Positions 13,637 to 20,612 of a stretch of DNA of 20,612 nucleotides are shown piece after piece. The translations under genes were made by a program, and so were the position numbers. The DNA comes from an uncultured Collinsella sp. (GTDB lineage Bacteria; Actinomycetota; Coriobacteriia; Coriobacteriales; Coriobacteriaceae). Numbering within the stretch: position 1 is the stretch's first letter; each line of letters begins with the position of its first letter. The notes beneath the pieces were generated by a model that did not search any database, was not told the DNA's origin, and worked only from the letters and a program-made list of their open reading frames with translations. The stretch spans positions 1 through 20,612 of the forward strand of contig CABRIF010000032.1 of assembly GCA_902470925.1 (NCBI GenBank), read 5' to 3'.

Positions 13637-14173
13637 ATGGAAGTCAACGGTATCGTTTTGTCCCCCGACCCGCGCCTGCGCCAGGAGTGCGCGCGCATCG
13701 AGGAGATCACGCCCGAGATTCGCGCGCTGGTGGCGCGCATGAAAGATGAGATGTTCGACAACGGCGGCTGCGGTCTGGCGGCCCCGCAGGTGGGCGAGCT
13801 TTTGCAGCTGGCCATCGTGGACACGACCTACCAGTCGCGCGCCGACTACGATCCCTTCGTGCTCATCAACCCTCAGATCGTCGAGCAGTCCGACACGCTC
13901 GTGCCCTTCAACGAGGGCTGCCTGTCCATCCCCGGCATCAGCTGCGAGATTCGTCGCCCCGACCGCGTGGTGGTGGAGGCCTACGACCTGGACGGCGAGC
14001 TGATGCGCTACGAGGCGGCCGGCGACCTGTTCTGCGTGTGCCTGCAGCACGAGATCGACCACCTGCACGGCGTGACGATGTTCGAGCGCCTGGAGCCGGC
14101 GCGCCGCATCGCCGCCATGCGCCACTACCAGGAGGCGCTCGACCGCGGGGCCAAGCCGGGGGAGACCGAATAG
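13637..14173 (+). CDS. def: Peptide deformylase
   Basis: This 178-residue metalloenzyme removes the formyl group from the N-terminal methionine of new proteins at the ribosome. All three family motifs are present: motif 1 as GCGLAAPQ (44-51, second residue Cys instead of the usual Gly or Ile), motif 2 EGCLSIP (93-99) with metal ligand Cys95, and motif 3 QHEIDHLHG (137-145) with ligands His138 and His142 and catalytic Glu139. GAAAGGG is 5-10 nt before the ATG. fmt, which adds the formyl group, follows after 48 bp on the same strand, a classic pairing. Confidence 0.96.
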   Translation: MEVNGIVLSPDPRLRQECARIEEITPEIRALVARMKDEMFDNGGCGLAAPQVGELLQLAIVDTTYQSRADYDPFVLINPQIVEQSDTLVPFNEGCLSIPGISCEIRRPDRVVVEAYDLDGELMRYEAAGDLFCVCLQHEIDHLHGVTMFERLEPARRIAAMRHYQEALDRGAKPGETE

Positions 14174-14221
14174 CCGCCGAGCGCAGCCGAGAGGTTCGCG
14201 CATGATGAGGAGCGTATGCAG

Positions 14222-15148
14222 ATGAGAGTTGTGTTCATGGGCACGCCGCAGTTCGCGGTGCCCTCGCTGGAGGCGCTTGCCGCCGCGCATGAGGTGGCGC
14301 TGGTCCTCACCCGTCCGGACGCCGTGCGCGGACGCGGCCGCCGCCTGGAGCCCTCTCCGGTGAAGGCGGCCGCCGAGCGGCTCGGCCTGCCGGTTGTGGA
14401 GGCGAGCCGCATCGACGCCGCGGTCCTGGAGCGGCTTGCCGCGGTTGCCGCCGATGTGTTCTGCGTGGCCGCCTACGGATGCATCCTGCCCGACGAGGTG
14501 CTCACCATGGCGCCTTTGGGCTGCGTGAACGTGCATGCCTCGCTGCTGCCGCGCTGGCGCGGCGCGGCGCCCATCCAGCGTGCGATCTTGGCCGGTGACG
14601 AGCGGACGGGCGTGTCGATCATGCGGATCGGGCACGGGGTGGACACCGGAGCCTATTGCGCGCAGGCGAGCTGCACGGTGGCGGGCAAAACCACCGACGA
14701 GCTCGCCGCCGAGCTGGCGCAGCTCGGCGCCGACCTGCTGGTTCGCACGCTGCCGACGCTCGCAGACGGCAGCGCGGTGTGGACCGAGCAGGACGAGGCG
14801 CTCGTCACGCACGCGGCGAAGGTGACGAAGGCCGAGATGCGCCTGGACCCGAGCATGTCGGCGCACGCGTGCGTCTCCCGGGTGCTGGCCTCGTCCGATG
14901 CGGCCCCGGCGCGTTGCGTGCTGGCGGGCAAGCCGGTGCGCATCATGGCCGCCGCCGAGGCGGCCCCAGATGCCCCGGCGCTTGCGGCGGCTGACGTTGC
15001 GGTGGCATCCGGCCGTGTATGGCTGGGCTGTGCCGACGGCACCTTCGAACTGTGCGCGGTGAAGCCGGACGGCAAGCGCGCGATGGAGGCGTCCGCCTGG
15101 GCGGCCGGCCAGCGTGGGGCGAGCCTGACGTGGCAGGCGCTGTCGTGA
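14222..15148 (+). CDS. fmt: Methionyl-tRNA formyltransferase
   Basis: This enzyme formylates initiator Met-tRNA with 10-formyl-tetrahydrofolate. With the chosen start it is 308 residues, near the usual 310-315. The N-terminal Rossmann domain opens with MRVVFMGTPQFAVPSLEAL. Catalytic residues are Asn103, His105 and Asp141, with the signature SLLPRWRGAAPIQRA at 107-121. The C-terminal OB-fold part (about 205-308) is present. Two ATGs occur 6 bp apart (14216 and 14222). The second is preferred because AGGAG (14208-14212) is then 9 nt away instead of 3, and family members start this way. Its TGA overlaps the GTG start of rsmB by GTGA, indicating translational coupling. Confidence 0.96.
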   Translation: MRVVFMGTPQFAVPSLEALAAAHEVALVLTRPDAVRGRGRRLEPSPVKAAAERLGLPVVEASRIDAAVLERLAAVAADVFCVAAYGCILPDEVLTMAPLGCVNVHASLLPRWRGAAPIQRAILAGDERTGVSIMRIGHGVDTGAYCAQASCTVAGKTTDELAAELAQLGADLLVRTLPTLADGSAVWTEQDEALVTHAAKVTKAEMRLDPSMSAHACVSRVLASSDAAPARCVLAGKPVRIMAAAEAAPDAPALAAADVAVASGRVWLGCADGTFELCAVKPDGKRAMEASAWAAGQRGASLTWQALS

Positions 15149-16581
15149 CGCGGTCGGGCCACCGTCGGTCGCGGTCGGCTGCCGCGCTCGCCCCGGCGCG
15201 CCGGTGCGCGCTGGCGGCTCTCATCGAGGCCCAGCGTCACGGCGCCTACGTGCGCGATGTCCTCGCGACATCTCCCGATGCGGCCGCGCTCGATGCCCGT
15301 GACCGGTCGTTCGCGCTGCGTCTTGCCTTGGGGGCTACGGCTACCCTGGGCTGCGCCGACGAGCTGCTCGACCGTTTCCTCGCTCGCCCCGATCGGGTGC
15401 AGCCCGCGCTTCGCTGGGCGCTGCGGCTCTCTGCGTTCGAGTTGCTGTACCTCGAGGCTCCGGTGCACGCGGGGGTGAGCCAGGGCGTGGAGCTCGCCCG
15501 CAGCGTGGCGCGCGGCGCGGCCGGGCTGGCCAACGCCGTGCTGCGCCGGGTGGCCGAGGCACGCGCAGAGTATCTGGATGCCTGCGATGTGCCCGCCGAG
15601 CGTCGCCGCAGCGTCGCGCGGGCGCGCGCGGCCGGTATGCCGGTGTGGCTGGCCGACGAGGTCGCCGCCTCGCGCGGTGAGGACGCCTGCGCCGCATTGC
15701 TCGCCACCCAGCTCGAGGCTGCCCCCCAAGCCGTTCACATGGCTGTGCCTGCACCTGACCTGTCGCGGCTGGCGTGGGCGGATACAGGAGCCGAGCTGTC
15801 CTATCCGGGTTGCGTGCGCGTGGGCGATGCGGCGCTGCTGATGGCGGATGGCGCCCTGGAGCGAGCAGAGGCGGTCTCATCCGACCTGGCCGCGCAGCTG
15901 ATCGCCGGCGCGGCCACACGTCCGGGCAGCAGCTTGGAGATCGGGGCCGGCCGGGGCACCAAGACGTTCATCATGGCCGCCCAGGCGCATCGTGCTGGCT
16001 GGGCGCGTGACCATGTGGCGCTCGACCTGTCTGCCTCCAAGTGCGCGCTCAATGCCGAGCGCATGCGCGCGGCGGGGTTCGGGGAGCTGAAGACGGTTGC
16101 CGGGGATGCCACGGACCTCGATGCCGCGCTGGCCGCCCTCGACGCGGCGGCAGCTGCGCCGCGGCGCTTCGCCACCGTGTTCGTGGATGCGCCGTGCTCG
16201 GGTACCGGAACTATGCGGCGACATCCCGAGATCGTATGGCGCCTGCAGCCCGCTGAGGTGCGCGTCGGCCTGCCGCGCCTGCAGCTGGCGATCCTGCGCG
16301 AGGCGGCTCGGCGCGTGGAGGACGGCGGCGAGCTCATCTACGCCACCTGCTCGGTGCTGCAGACGGAAAACGAGCAGGTGGCGGAGGCGTTTCTGGCGAG
16401 TGCGGAGGGCGCGGCGTTCACGCTCGCGCCGGTTTCCGGCGCGCCGCTGTATGCTCGGGACGCCTATGCGGAGGCTCGTGCGCTCATAGGCGCCCATGAG
16501 GATGCGCGGGGGATGTTCCAGACGCTGCCCGCCCCCGGCGCCTTCGATGGGCACTTCTGCGCCCGCTTCGTGCGCAGCTGA
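15145..16581 (+). CDS. rsmB: 16S rRNA (cytosine-967-C5) methyltransferase, RsmB/Sun family
   Basis: This cytoplasmic enzyme transfers a methyl group from S-adenosylmethionine to C5 of a cytosine in 16S rRNA. The 478 residues comprise an N-terminal NusB-like RNA-binding domain (about 15-145) and a Rossmann methyltransferase domain. Seen motifs are motif I LEIGAGRGTKT (264-274), motif IV VDAPCSGTGTMRRHPE with Cys351, and motif VI YATCSV with catalytic Cys402. The start is inferred as GTG at 15145, which overlaps the fmt stop codon by 4 nt; an in-frame ATG at 15019 lies inside fmt and would add a segment unlike the family. The gene ends 15 bp before the convergent fmdB gene. Confidence 0.94.
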   Translation: MTRSGHRRSRSAAALAPARRCALAALIEAQRHGAYVRDVLATSPDAAALDARDRSFALRLALGATATLGCADELLDRFLARPDRVQPALRWALRLSAFELLYLEAPVHAGVSQGVELARSVARGAAGLANAVLRRVAEARAEYLDACDVPAERRRSVARARAAGMPVWLADEVAASRGEDACAALLATQLEAAPQAVHMAVPAPDLSRLAWADTGAELSYPGCVRVGDAALLMADGALERAEAVSSDLAAQLIAGAATRPGSSLEIGAGRGTKTFIMAAQAHRAGWARDHVALDLSASKCALNAERMRAAGFGELKTVAGDATDLDAALAALDAAAAAPRRFATVFVDAPCSGTGTMRRHPEIVWRLQPAEVRVGLPRLQLAILREAARRVEDGGELIYATCSVLQTENEQVAEAFLASAEGAAFTLAPVSGAPLYARDAYAEARALIGAHEDARGMFQTLPAPGAFDGHFCARFVRS

Positions 16582-16596
16582 GGATGCGGCTGAGGG

Positions 16597-16875
16597 CTAG
16601 TGCTCCTTGTGCGGGCAGGAGTCGCAGGCGCAGCCCGCCTCGGCGCCCGCGCTGCTGGGCGCACCCGTGCCGCTGGTGGCGCTGGTTGAGGAGCTGCCGC
16701 CGCGCATGTCGGTGTTGTAGAAGCCGCTGCCCTCGAACTTGATGCCGCTGGCGTTGAACACCTTGTCGGCTCGGCTGCCGCAGGCCGGACAGGACACCTC
16801 CGGGCGCTCGGTCATGCCGTGCTCGACCTCGAAGACGTTGCCGCACGACGTGCAGCGGTAATCATAGCGTGCCAT
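16597..16875 (-). CDS. FmdB-family zinc-ribbon protein
   Basis: This is a 92-residue small protein of the putative regulatory FmdB family. The N-terminal zinc ribbon has Cys8, Cys11, Cys29 and Cys32 (YRCTSCGN and CPACGS), followed by the family's FEGSGFYNTD segment (47-56). The tail is Ser/Thr/Gly/Ala-rich and ends in a second cysteine cluster GCACDSCPH (Cys82, 84, 87), which may bind another metal. Biological role is not established for the family. The start at 16875 has AAAGGTGG about 7 nt upstream; the open frame to 16986 lacks a supporting ribosome site. The gene faces rsmB tail to tail. Confidence 0.9.
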   Translation of the reverse strand: MARYDYRCTSCGNVFEVEHGMTERPEVSCPACGSRADKVFNASGIKFEGSGFYNTDMRGGSSSTSATSGTGAPSSAGAEAGCACDSCPHKEH

Positions 16876-16905
16876 GGTTGTCCACCTTTGCTCAGACGCG
16901 TGAAG

Positions 16906-16945
16906 ACGCCCGCCGAAACAACCGTCTCGGCGGGCGTATGTTTTT
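16906..16945 (+). terminator. Intrinsic terminator on the plus strand beyond fmdB
   Basis: ACGCCCGCCGA (16906-16916) and TCGGCGGGCGT (16927-16937) form a perfect 11-bp stem with a 10-nt loop, followed by ATG and TTTTT (16941-16945) on the plus strand. The only plus-strand transcript that could reach it comes from rsmB, through fmdB in antisense. On the minus strand no U-tract follows, and the same bases would form a GC-rich hairpin in the fmdB leader. Confidence 0.65.
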
Positions 16946-16956
16946 GTACGCAGGTT

Positions 16957-16962
16957 ACTGTA
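16957..16962 (-). promoter_or_regulatory. Possible fmdB -10 box
   Basis: The minus strand reads TACAGT about 82 nt before the fmdB start and 30 nt after the glucan-enzyme stop codon. No clear -35 is present. If used, the transcript would include the 11-bp hairpin at 16906-16937. Confidence 0.3.
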
Positions 16963-16991
16963 CCCGAAACGCCGGGCTTTGTGCACCGCGA

Positions 16992-19900
16992 TCAGGCGCC
17001 CGTGTTCGGGATGCGCCCGGCCTCCATCATGTTGGCCCGCATGCGCGCCTCGACGGCGGCCAGGTCGGCCTCCTGTGCCCGCCAGCCCCAGTTGCCCCGG
17101 GCGGTGCCCGGGGTGTTCATGCGCGCCTCGTCACCGAGCCCCAAGATGTCCTGGAGCTGCAGCATGACGAGGTCGGCGTCGCTAGCGAGCGCCCGGCGAC
17201 AGATCTCGCCGGCCAGGTAGCGCGCCTGCTCGAGGTCGCCCGGCGTGCAGAAGCTGCGCTCGCAGAACCCGACGAGCGTGGTGGTGTCGTGCGTGGAGGT
17301 GTAGAGCACGTGGTTGCGATGGGGCAAGACAGCCTCGCGCACGTCGTTGTCGGCGAACTCGACCACGTCCATGCCGGGGAAGCCGCAGCTGGCGAGCAGG
17401 GCGCGCACGGCCGGGGTGAGCAGGCCCAGGTCCTCGGCGATGATCGGCAGCTCGCCGAGGGCTTCGGCCGCGCGTTCGAACAGCTCGATGCCGGGTCCGG
17501 GCAGCCATTGGCCGCACGCGGCGGTGCCGCCGGCGGGGATGGCGAAGTAGCTCTGGAAACCCAGGAAGTGGTCGAGGCGCACGCAGTCGTAGAGCGCCAG
17601 GGCGCGGCGCAGGCGCTCGGTCCACCACACGTAGCCGTCGGCGCGCATCGTGTCCCAGCGATAGGTGGGGTTGCCCCACACCTGGCCGTCGCTGGCGAAG
17701 CGGTCGGGCGGCACGCCGGCGATCTCGCGGGGGTGTCCGGATTCGTCGAGCATGAACATCTCCGGCTCGCTCCAGGCGTCGGCTGAGTCGTCCGAGACGT
17801 ACATGGGGATGTCGCCGATGAGTTGGATGCCGCGGCGATGGGCGTATGCGCGCAGCTCGCCCCATTCGCAATCGAAGCGGAACTGCAGGTAGGCGTGGTA
17901 GCGGGCGCGTTCGGCAAAGCGCGTGTCGGCGAAGATCGCCACGTCGTATGCGCGCAGCTCCGCAGGCCAGCTGTGGCGCGGCGCGCCATCCAGGGCGTCA
18001 TGGACGGCCATGAAGGCGCAGTAGGGGTCCAGCCAGGCCTCGTTGCGCTGCGCAAAGCCGAAGAACGCCGGGCTGGTGAAGCCTCCCTGCTCCTTGAAGC
18101 GCAGGAAGCCGTGCTTGAGCTGGGCGGGCGTCTCCTCGAGCAGCGCCGCCGCGCCGGCGAAGGCCGACGGTCCCGCATAGGGGGAGCCGAAGCTGTCGGT
18201 GGGGTTGACCGGCAATACCTGCCAGTAGGTCATGCCCATCTGCGCCAGGTGGTCGATGAAGCGCAGCGCCGGTGCGCCCAGGGTGCCGGGGCGTCCGTCG
18301 TCGGTGGGGATGGAGGTGATGTGGCACACGATGCCGGCGCCGCGGGTGAGCGGCTTGCCCAGGCGGCGGGCCGGGGCGGTGTAGGCGAGCGCCGAGCCCA
18401 GCGGCCACAGGCGCACCTCGCAGCAGCCGTCGGCTGCACGGGTGAGGTCGGTGCCCGAGATGACATCGAGGCCGTGCGCCTCATCGAGCGGGATGCGCGC
18501 CGTGCGCGTGGCGCTGCGGCTGCGGTTCACCAGCAGGGTGGCCACCTGACCGTCGGCGGAGCGCCGCCTGATGCCGAGCACGTCGTCGTTCACGGCGAAG
18601 GCCTCCAGGGTGCCGTCGACGAGGAAGGGCAGCGCACGCCGTAGCATGGCGGTGTTGCGGACCATGGTGAGCATGTCGTGATCGCGGATGTCGCCCGGCT
18701 CGGGCAGGGTGCGGCGGTTGCCCGGGTCGGACAGGCCCTCCAGCGCGTACTCGTCGCCGTAGTAGATGGACGGCACGCCCGGGAAGGTCATCTGCATGAG
18801 GGACGCCAGCCAGAAGCGGCCCTTCGCCAAGCCCATGGAGGTCTCATCCAGCCGCCAGCGCCCGCGTTCGTCCTCGGGCAGCTGCGATTCGTCCGGACCG
18901 CCGCCCAGCACCGAGGCGATGCGCGGCTTGTCGTGGCTGCCCAGCAGGTTGAGGGCGCAGGCGAGGGCCTCGGGCGGGTAGTTCTCGCGCAGCGTCTCGA
19001 TGTGCTCGGCTGCCTGCCAGGCGGTCTCGCCCTCCAGCAGAAAGCCCAAGATCAGGTCGCGCAGCGGGTAGTTCATGGCGGAGTCGAGCTCGTCGCCGAG
19101 CAGGTAGCGGCGCAGCTTGCCGTAGCTCACCTTGTTCGAGGCGTCCTCCCAGACCTCGCCCAGCAGCAGGCCGTCGGGGCGCTCCTCGAGCACGGCCTGC
19201 TTGATGGCGGCGATCAGCTCATCGCTGAGCTCGTCGGCAACATCGAGCCGCCAGCCGCGCGCCCCGGCGCGCAGCCAGGTGCGGATCACGCCGTGCTCGC
19301 CCAGCAGCAGCTCGCGCACGGCCGGGTCGCGCTCGTTGAGGGCGGGCATGTTCTCGATGCCCCACCAGCAATCGTAGCTGCCATCCTCGTGGAAGCAGAA
19401 GGCGTCGCGCCACGGGGAGTCCTCGCTTTGCCAGGCGCCGGTGCCGGGGTAGTTGCCGTAGCGGTTGAAGTACACCGAATCGTCGCCGGTGTGGTTGAAT
19501 ACGCCGTCCAGGATGATGGAGATGCCGTGCTCACGCGCGCTGTCGCACAGGGCGCGGAAATCCTTTTCGCTTCCCAGGACCGGGTCGATGCGCAGGTAGT
19601 CGCCGGTGTCGTAGCGGTGGCTGCTCTGCGCCTCGAAGATGGGGTTGAGATAGATCGCGGTCACGCCCATGCCCGCCAGGCGTGCCAGGTCGCCCCGGAT
19701 GCCCTCGAGCGAGCCGCCGTAGAAATCCCAGCTCGCGATCGAGCCGTCCGGCGCCCGGTCGTAGGTGGGGGTGCGCTCCCAGTCATCAACGAGTGTGCGC
19801 GCGGGTCCGCGGCGGGGTTCGGCGAGGGCCGCCTCCGTCCGCGCGCGCCAGGCCGCATCGCGCCGATAGCGGTCCGGGAAGATCTGGTAGACGATGCCGC

Positions 19901-20294
19901 CCTCGTACCAGCTCGGGCGGACGGCGCGATGGCGGTAGACGGTGATCTGGAACGAGGGCGCCTCCTCGTACGGGTAGGTGACACCCGCGCCGCCGGTGGC
20001 CCCTTCGGGCGCCCCGAGCGTCAGGCGGGACCCGTCCGTGCCGTATACGTGGAACCGGTACCACATGAGCTGCGGTTCCGGGCACGCGAGCTCGGCGGTC
20101 AGGGTGTTGTCCGCACCGGGGTGCATCTCGACGATGTGCTCGCCTTCGCCGTCCACCCAGACGCGCACGTTGGCGATAAGAAAGCTCGCATCGGCGCCTT
20201 CGACGCCGACGGTGAGGGTCACGGTGGTGCCGGCGACGACCGCGCCAAACGGCTGGCGGTAGCGTGCAAGGCGGGAGTTATGGATGAGTTTCAT
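16992..20294 (-). CDS. Fused GH13 neopullulanase-like amylase / GH77 4-alpha-glucanotransferase
   Basis: This 1100-residue protein has no signal peptide, so it likely acts on glycogen, maltodextrin or imported alpha-glucans in the cytoplasm. An N-terminal beta-sandwich (about 1-125) precedes a GH13 barrel (about 128-570) with region I DGVFNH (263-268), region V MPALN (316-320, close to the MPKLN of neopullulanases), nucleophile Asp351, acid/base Glu380 and His454-Asp455. A short beta domain (570-640) leads to the GH77 part (645-1095) with SPYAGPSAFAG, nucleophile Asp908, acid/base Glu954 and Asp1003. The GH77 motif reads STHDTTT, not the common GTHDN form. The GH13 half would hydrolyse and the GH77 half transfer or disproportionate glucan chains. 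Such fusions are annotated in databases as GlgX/4-alpha-glucanotransferase. The ATG at 20294 follows GAGG; the open frame further upstream is Pro-rich and runs through the next gene out of frame. Confidence 0.93.
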   Translation of the reverse strand: MKLIHNSRLARYRQPFGAVVAGTTVTLTVGVEGADASFLIANVRVWVDGEGEHIVEMHPGADNTLTAELACPEPQLMWYRFHVYGTDGSRLTLGAPEGATGGAGVTYPYEEAPSFQITVYRHRAVRPSWYEGGIVYQIFPDRYRRDAAWRARTEAALAEPRRGPARTLVDDWERTPTYDRAPDGSIASWDFYGGSLEGIRGDLARLAGMGVTAIYLNPIFEAQSSHRYDTGDYLRIDPVLGSEKDFRALCDSAREHGISIILDGVFNHTGDDSVYFNRYGNYPGTGAWQSEDSPWRDAFCFHEDGSYDCWWGIENMPALNERDPAVRELLLGEHGVIRTWLRAGARGWRLDVADELSDELIAAIKQAVLEERPDGLLLGEVWEDASNKVSYGKLRRYLLGDELDSAMNYPLRDLILGFLLEGETAWQAAEHIETLRENYPPEALACALNLLGSHDKPRIASVLGGGPDESQLPEDERGRWRLDETSMGLAKGRFWLASLMQMTFPGVPSIYYGDEYALEGLSDPGNRRTLPEPGDIRDHDMLTMVRNTAMLRRALPFLVDGTLEAFAVNDDVLGIRRRSADGQVATLLVNRSRSATRTARIPLDEAHGLDVISGTDLTRAADGCCEVRLWPLGSALAYTAPARRLGKPLTRGAGIVCHITSIPTDDGRPGTLGAPALRFIDHLAQMGMTYWQVLPVNPTDSFGSPYAGPSAFAGAAALLEETPAQLKHGFLRFKEQGGFTSPAFFGFAQRNEAWLDPYCAFMAVHDALDGAPRHSWPAELRAYDVAIFADTRFAERARYHAYLQFRFDCEWGELRAYAHRRGIQLIGDIPMYVSDDSADAWSEPEMFMLDESGHPREIAGVPPDRFASDGQVWGNPTYRWDTMRADGYVWWTERLRRALALYDCVRLDHFLGFQSYFAIPAGGTAACGQWLPGPGIELFERAAEALGELPIIAEDLGLLTPAVRALLASCGFPGMDVVEFADNDVREAVLPHRNHVLYTSTHDTTTLVGFCERSFCTPGDLEQARYLAGEICRRALASDADLVMLQLQDILGLGDEARMNTPGTARGNWGWRAQEADLAAVEARMRANMMEAGRIPNTGA

Positions 20295-20315
20295 GGGGCC
20301 TCGATGAATAGGGAT

Positions 20316-20353
20316 GCGCGCGGCCCGGAAAGGAGCGGAACCGGGCCGCGCGC
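20316..20353. other. 13-bp GC hairpin upstream of the glucan-enzyme gene
   Basis: GCGCGCGGCCCGG (20316-20328) and its exact reverse complement (20341-20353) enclose a 12-nt loop. On the minus strand it follows the stop of the upstream gene by 20 nt and ends 21 nt before the glucan-enzyme ATG. No U-tract follows, so it is a weak intrinsic terminator or an intercistronic stabiliser. Confidence 0.5.
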
Positions 20354-20373
20354 GAGGGGGGTGGGAGTGCAGG

Positions 20374-20612
20374 TTAGCGGCTGCGCTTACGGGTGGCGGC
20401 AGGCTTGGTGCCGCCCTTGGCGCCAGACGCGCTGCCGGACGTGGCGGCGGTTTTAGTGCCGGATGCGGCGCCGGATGCGCTGCCGGTCTTGGCAGCGGTT
20501 TTGGTGCCGGCCTTGGTGCCGGATGCGGTGTCGGATGCGCTGCCGGTCTTGGCAGCTGCCTTGGTGTCTGCCTTGGTGCCGGATGCGGCATCGGGGGCAG
20601 CGCATCCGACAC
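20374..20612 (-). CDS. 3' end of a gene with a Lys/Ala/Thr/Ser-rich repetitive tail (partial)
   Basis: Reading the minus strand from the window edge, 78 codons end at TAA (complement of 20374-20376). The start lies outside the window. The residues are almost only Ala, Ser, Gly, Thr and Lys, with two 20-residue repeats of the form KaxTKxAAKTGSASxxASGT, and a basic end PAATRKRSR. Such tails occur on actinobacterial nucleic-acid-binding proteins, including HU/histone-H1-like proteins and topoisomerase I, which makes a DNA- or RNA-binding protein plausible. No folded domain is visible, so the function is open. A different, Pro-rich frame is also open here, but this frame is preferred for its regular repeat, its basic end and its clean stop. 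Confidence 0.6.
   Translation of the reverse strand, partial: VGCAAPDAASGTKADTKAAAKTGSASDTASGTKAGTKTAAKTGSASGAASGTKTAATSGSASGAKGGTKPAATRKRSR
20456..20575. repeat. Two tandem 60-bp coding repeats
   Basis: Units 20456-20515 and 20516-20575 agree at about 53 of 60 bases. Degenerate copies flank them: one on the left, with GGCGCC anchors 48 bp apart, and a partial one after 20576. Each unit encodes 20 residues in the minus-strand partial gene. Copy number may vary between strains. Confidence 0.75.

Noticed and set aside
14216..14221. First ATG as the fmt start
   Set aside because: Only 3 nt from the AGGAG motif; the ATG at 14222 gives 9 nt and the usual family N-terminus.
15019..15144. ATG at 15019 as the rsmB start
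   Set aside because: It would encode 42 extra residues inside fmt that are unlike RsmB; the GTG overlapping the fmt stop fits coupling.
20295..20612. Extension of the glucan enzyme to the window edge with a Pro/His-rich N-terminus
   Set aside because: The frame reads through a 13-bp hairpin and out of frame through the tandem repeats of the upstream gene, whose own frame ends cleanly with a basic tail.
1..20612. CRISPR array, tRNA, rRNA, insertion sequence or prophage genes
   Set aside because: No regularly spaced repeats, cloverleaf or T-loop signature, transposase, integrase or phage proteins were seen on either strand.

Overview
High-GC (roughly 70% by eye) chromosomal DNA from an anaerobic actinobacterium, most likely Coriobacteriia (Collinsella/Olsenella/Atopobium relatives). 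This placement is inferred from base composition, an oxygen-labile [4Fe-4S] serine dehydratase, a GH13-GH77 fusion enzyme of a type annotated in gut anaerobes, and a metK-priA-def-fmt-rsmB housekeeping cluster. No rRNA, tRNA, CRISPR array, transposase or phage gene was found.

Layout. Bases 1-236 hold no gene I can support. On the minus strand, reading leftwards, an L,D-transpeptidase (2016-3620), an OmpR-type response regulator (1317-2006) and a short-loop, intramembrane-sensing type histidine kinase (237-1313) form a tight cell-envelope operon with a TATAAT promoter at 3685-3690. Upstream, also on minus, lie a single-chain L-serine dehydratase with an ACT domain and a cysteine-rich tail (3919-5523), a 71-bp inverted-repeat element (5670-5740), gltX (5752-7233), a CorA-type transporter (7451-8359) and an unrecognised, possibly flavodoxin-fold protein (8428-9120).

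The most interesting segment is the gap 9121-9597. It holds what looks like a complete type I toxin-antitoxin locus organised like the enterococcal par/Fst system. A minus-strand mRNA encodes a 20-residue hydrophobic peptide (9299-9361), and a plus-strand RNA of about 110 nt runs towards it. The two share a nested bidirectional terminator (9232-9291). The plus-strand RNA carries a 9-nt sequence (9185-9193) that can pair with the toxin Shine-Dalgarno sequence (9368-9376). The toxin ribosome site is also closed in cis by a 7-bp stem. The peptide is too short for routine gene calling and does not resemble Fst by eye.

On the plus strand follow metK (9598-10875, with its own promoter and leader hairpin), priA (10894-13350), def (13637-14173), fmt (14222-15148) and rsmB (GTG start overlapping the fmt stop, to 16581). 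These cover SAM synthesis, replication restart, N-terminal formylation and deformylation, and 16S rRNA methylation. A convergent FmdB-type zinc-ribbon gene (16597-16875) sits against rsmB. The only good plus-strand terminator for rsmB lies beyond fmdB, so the transcripts probably overlap.

The right end carries a 1100-residue neopullulanase-like GH13 / 4-alpha-glucanotransferase GH77 fusion (16992-20294, minus) for alpha-glucan breakdown. Beyond it is the 3' end of another minus-strand gene whose product has a Lys/Ala/Thr/Ser/Gly-rich repetitive tail (20374 to the window edge).
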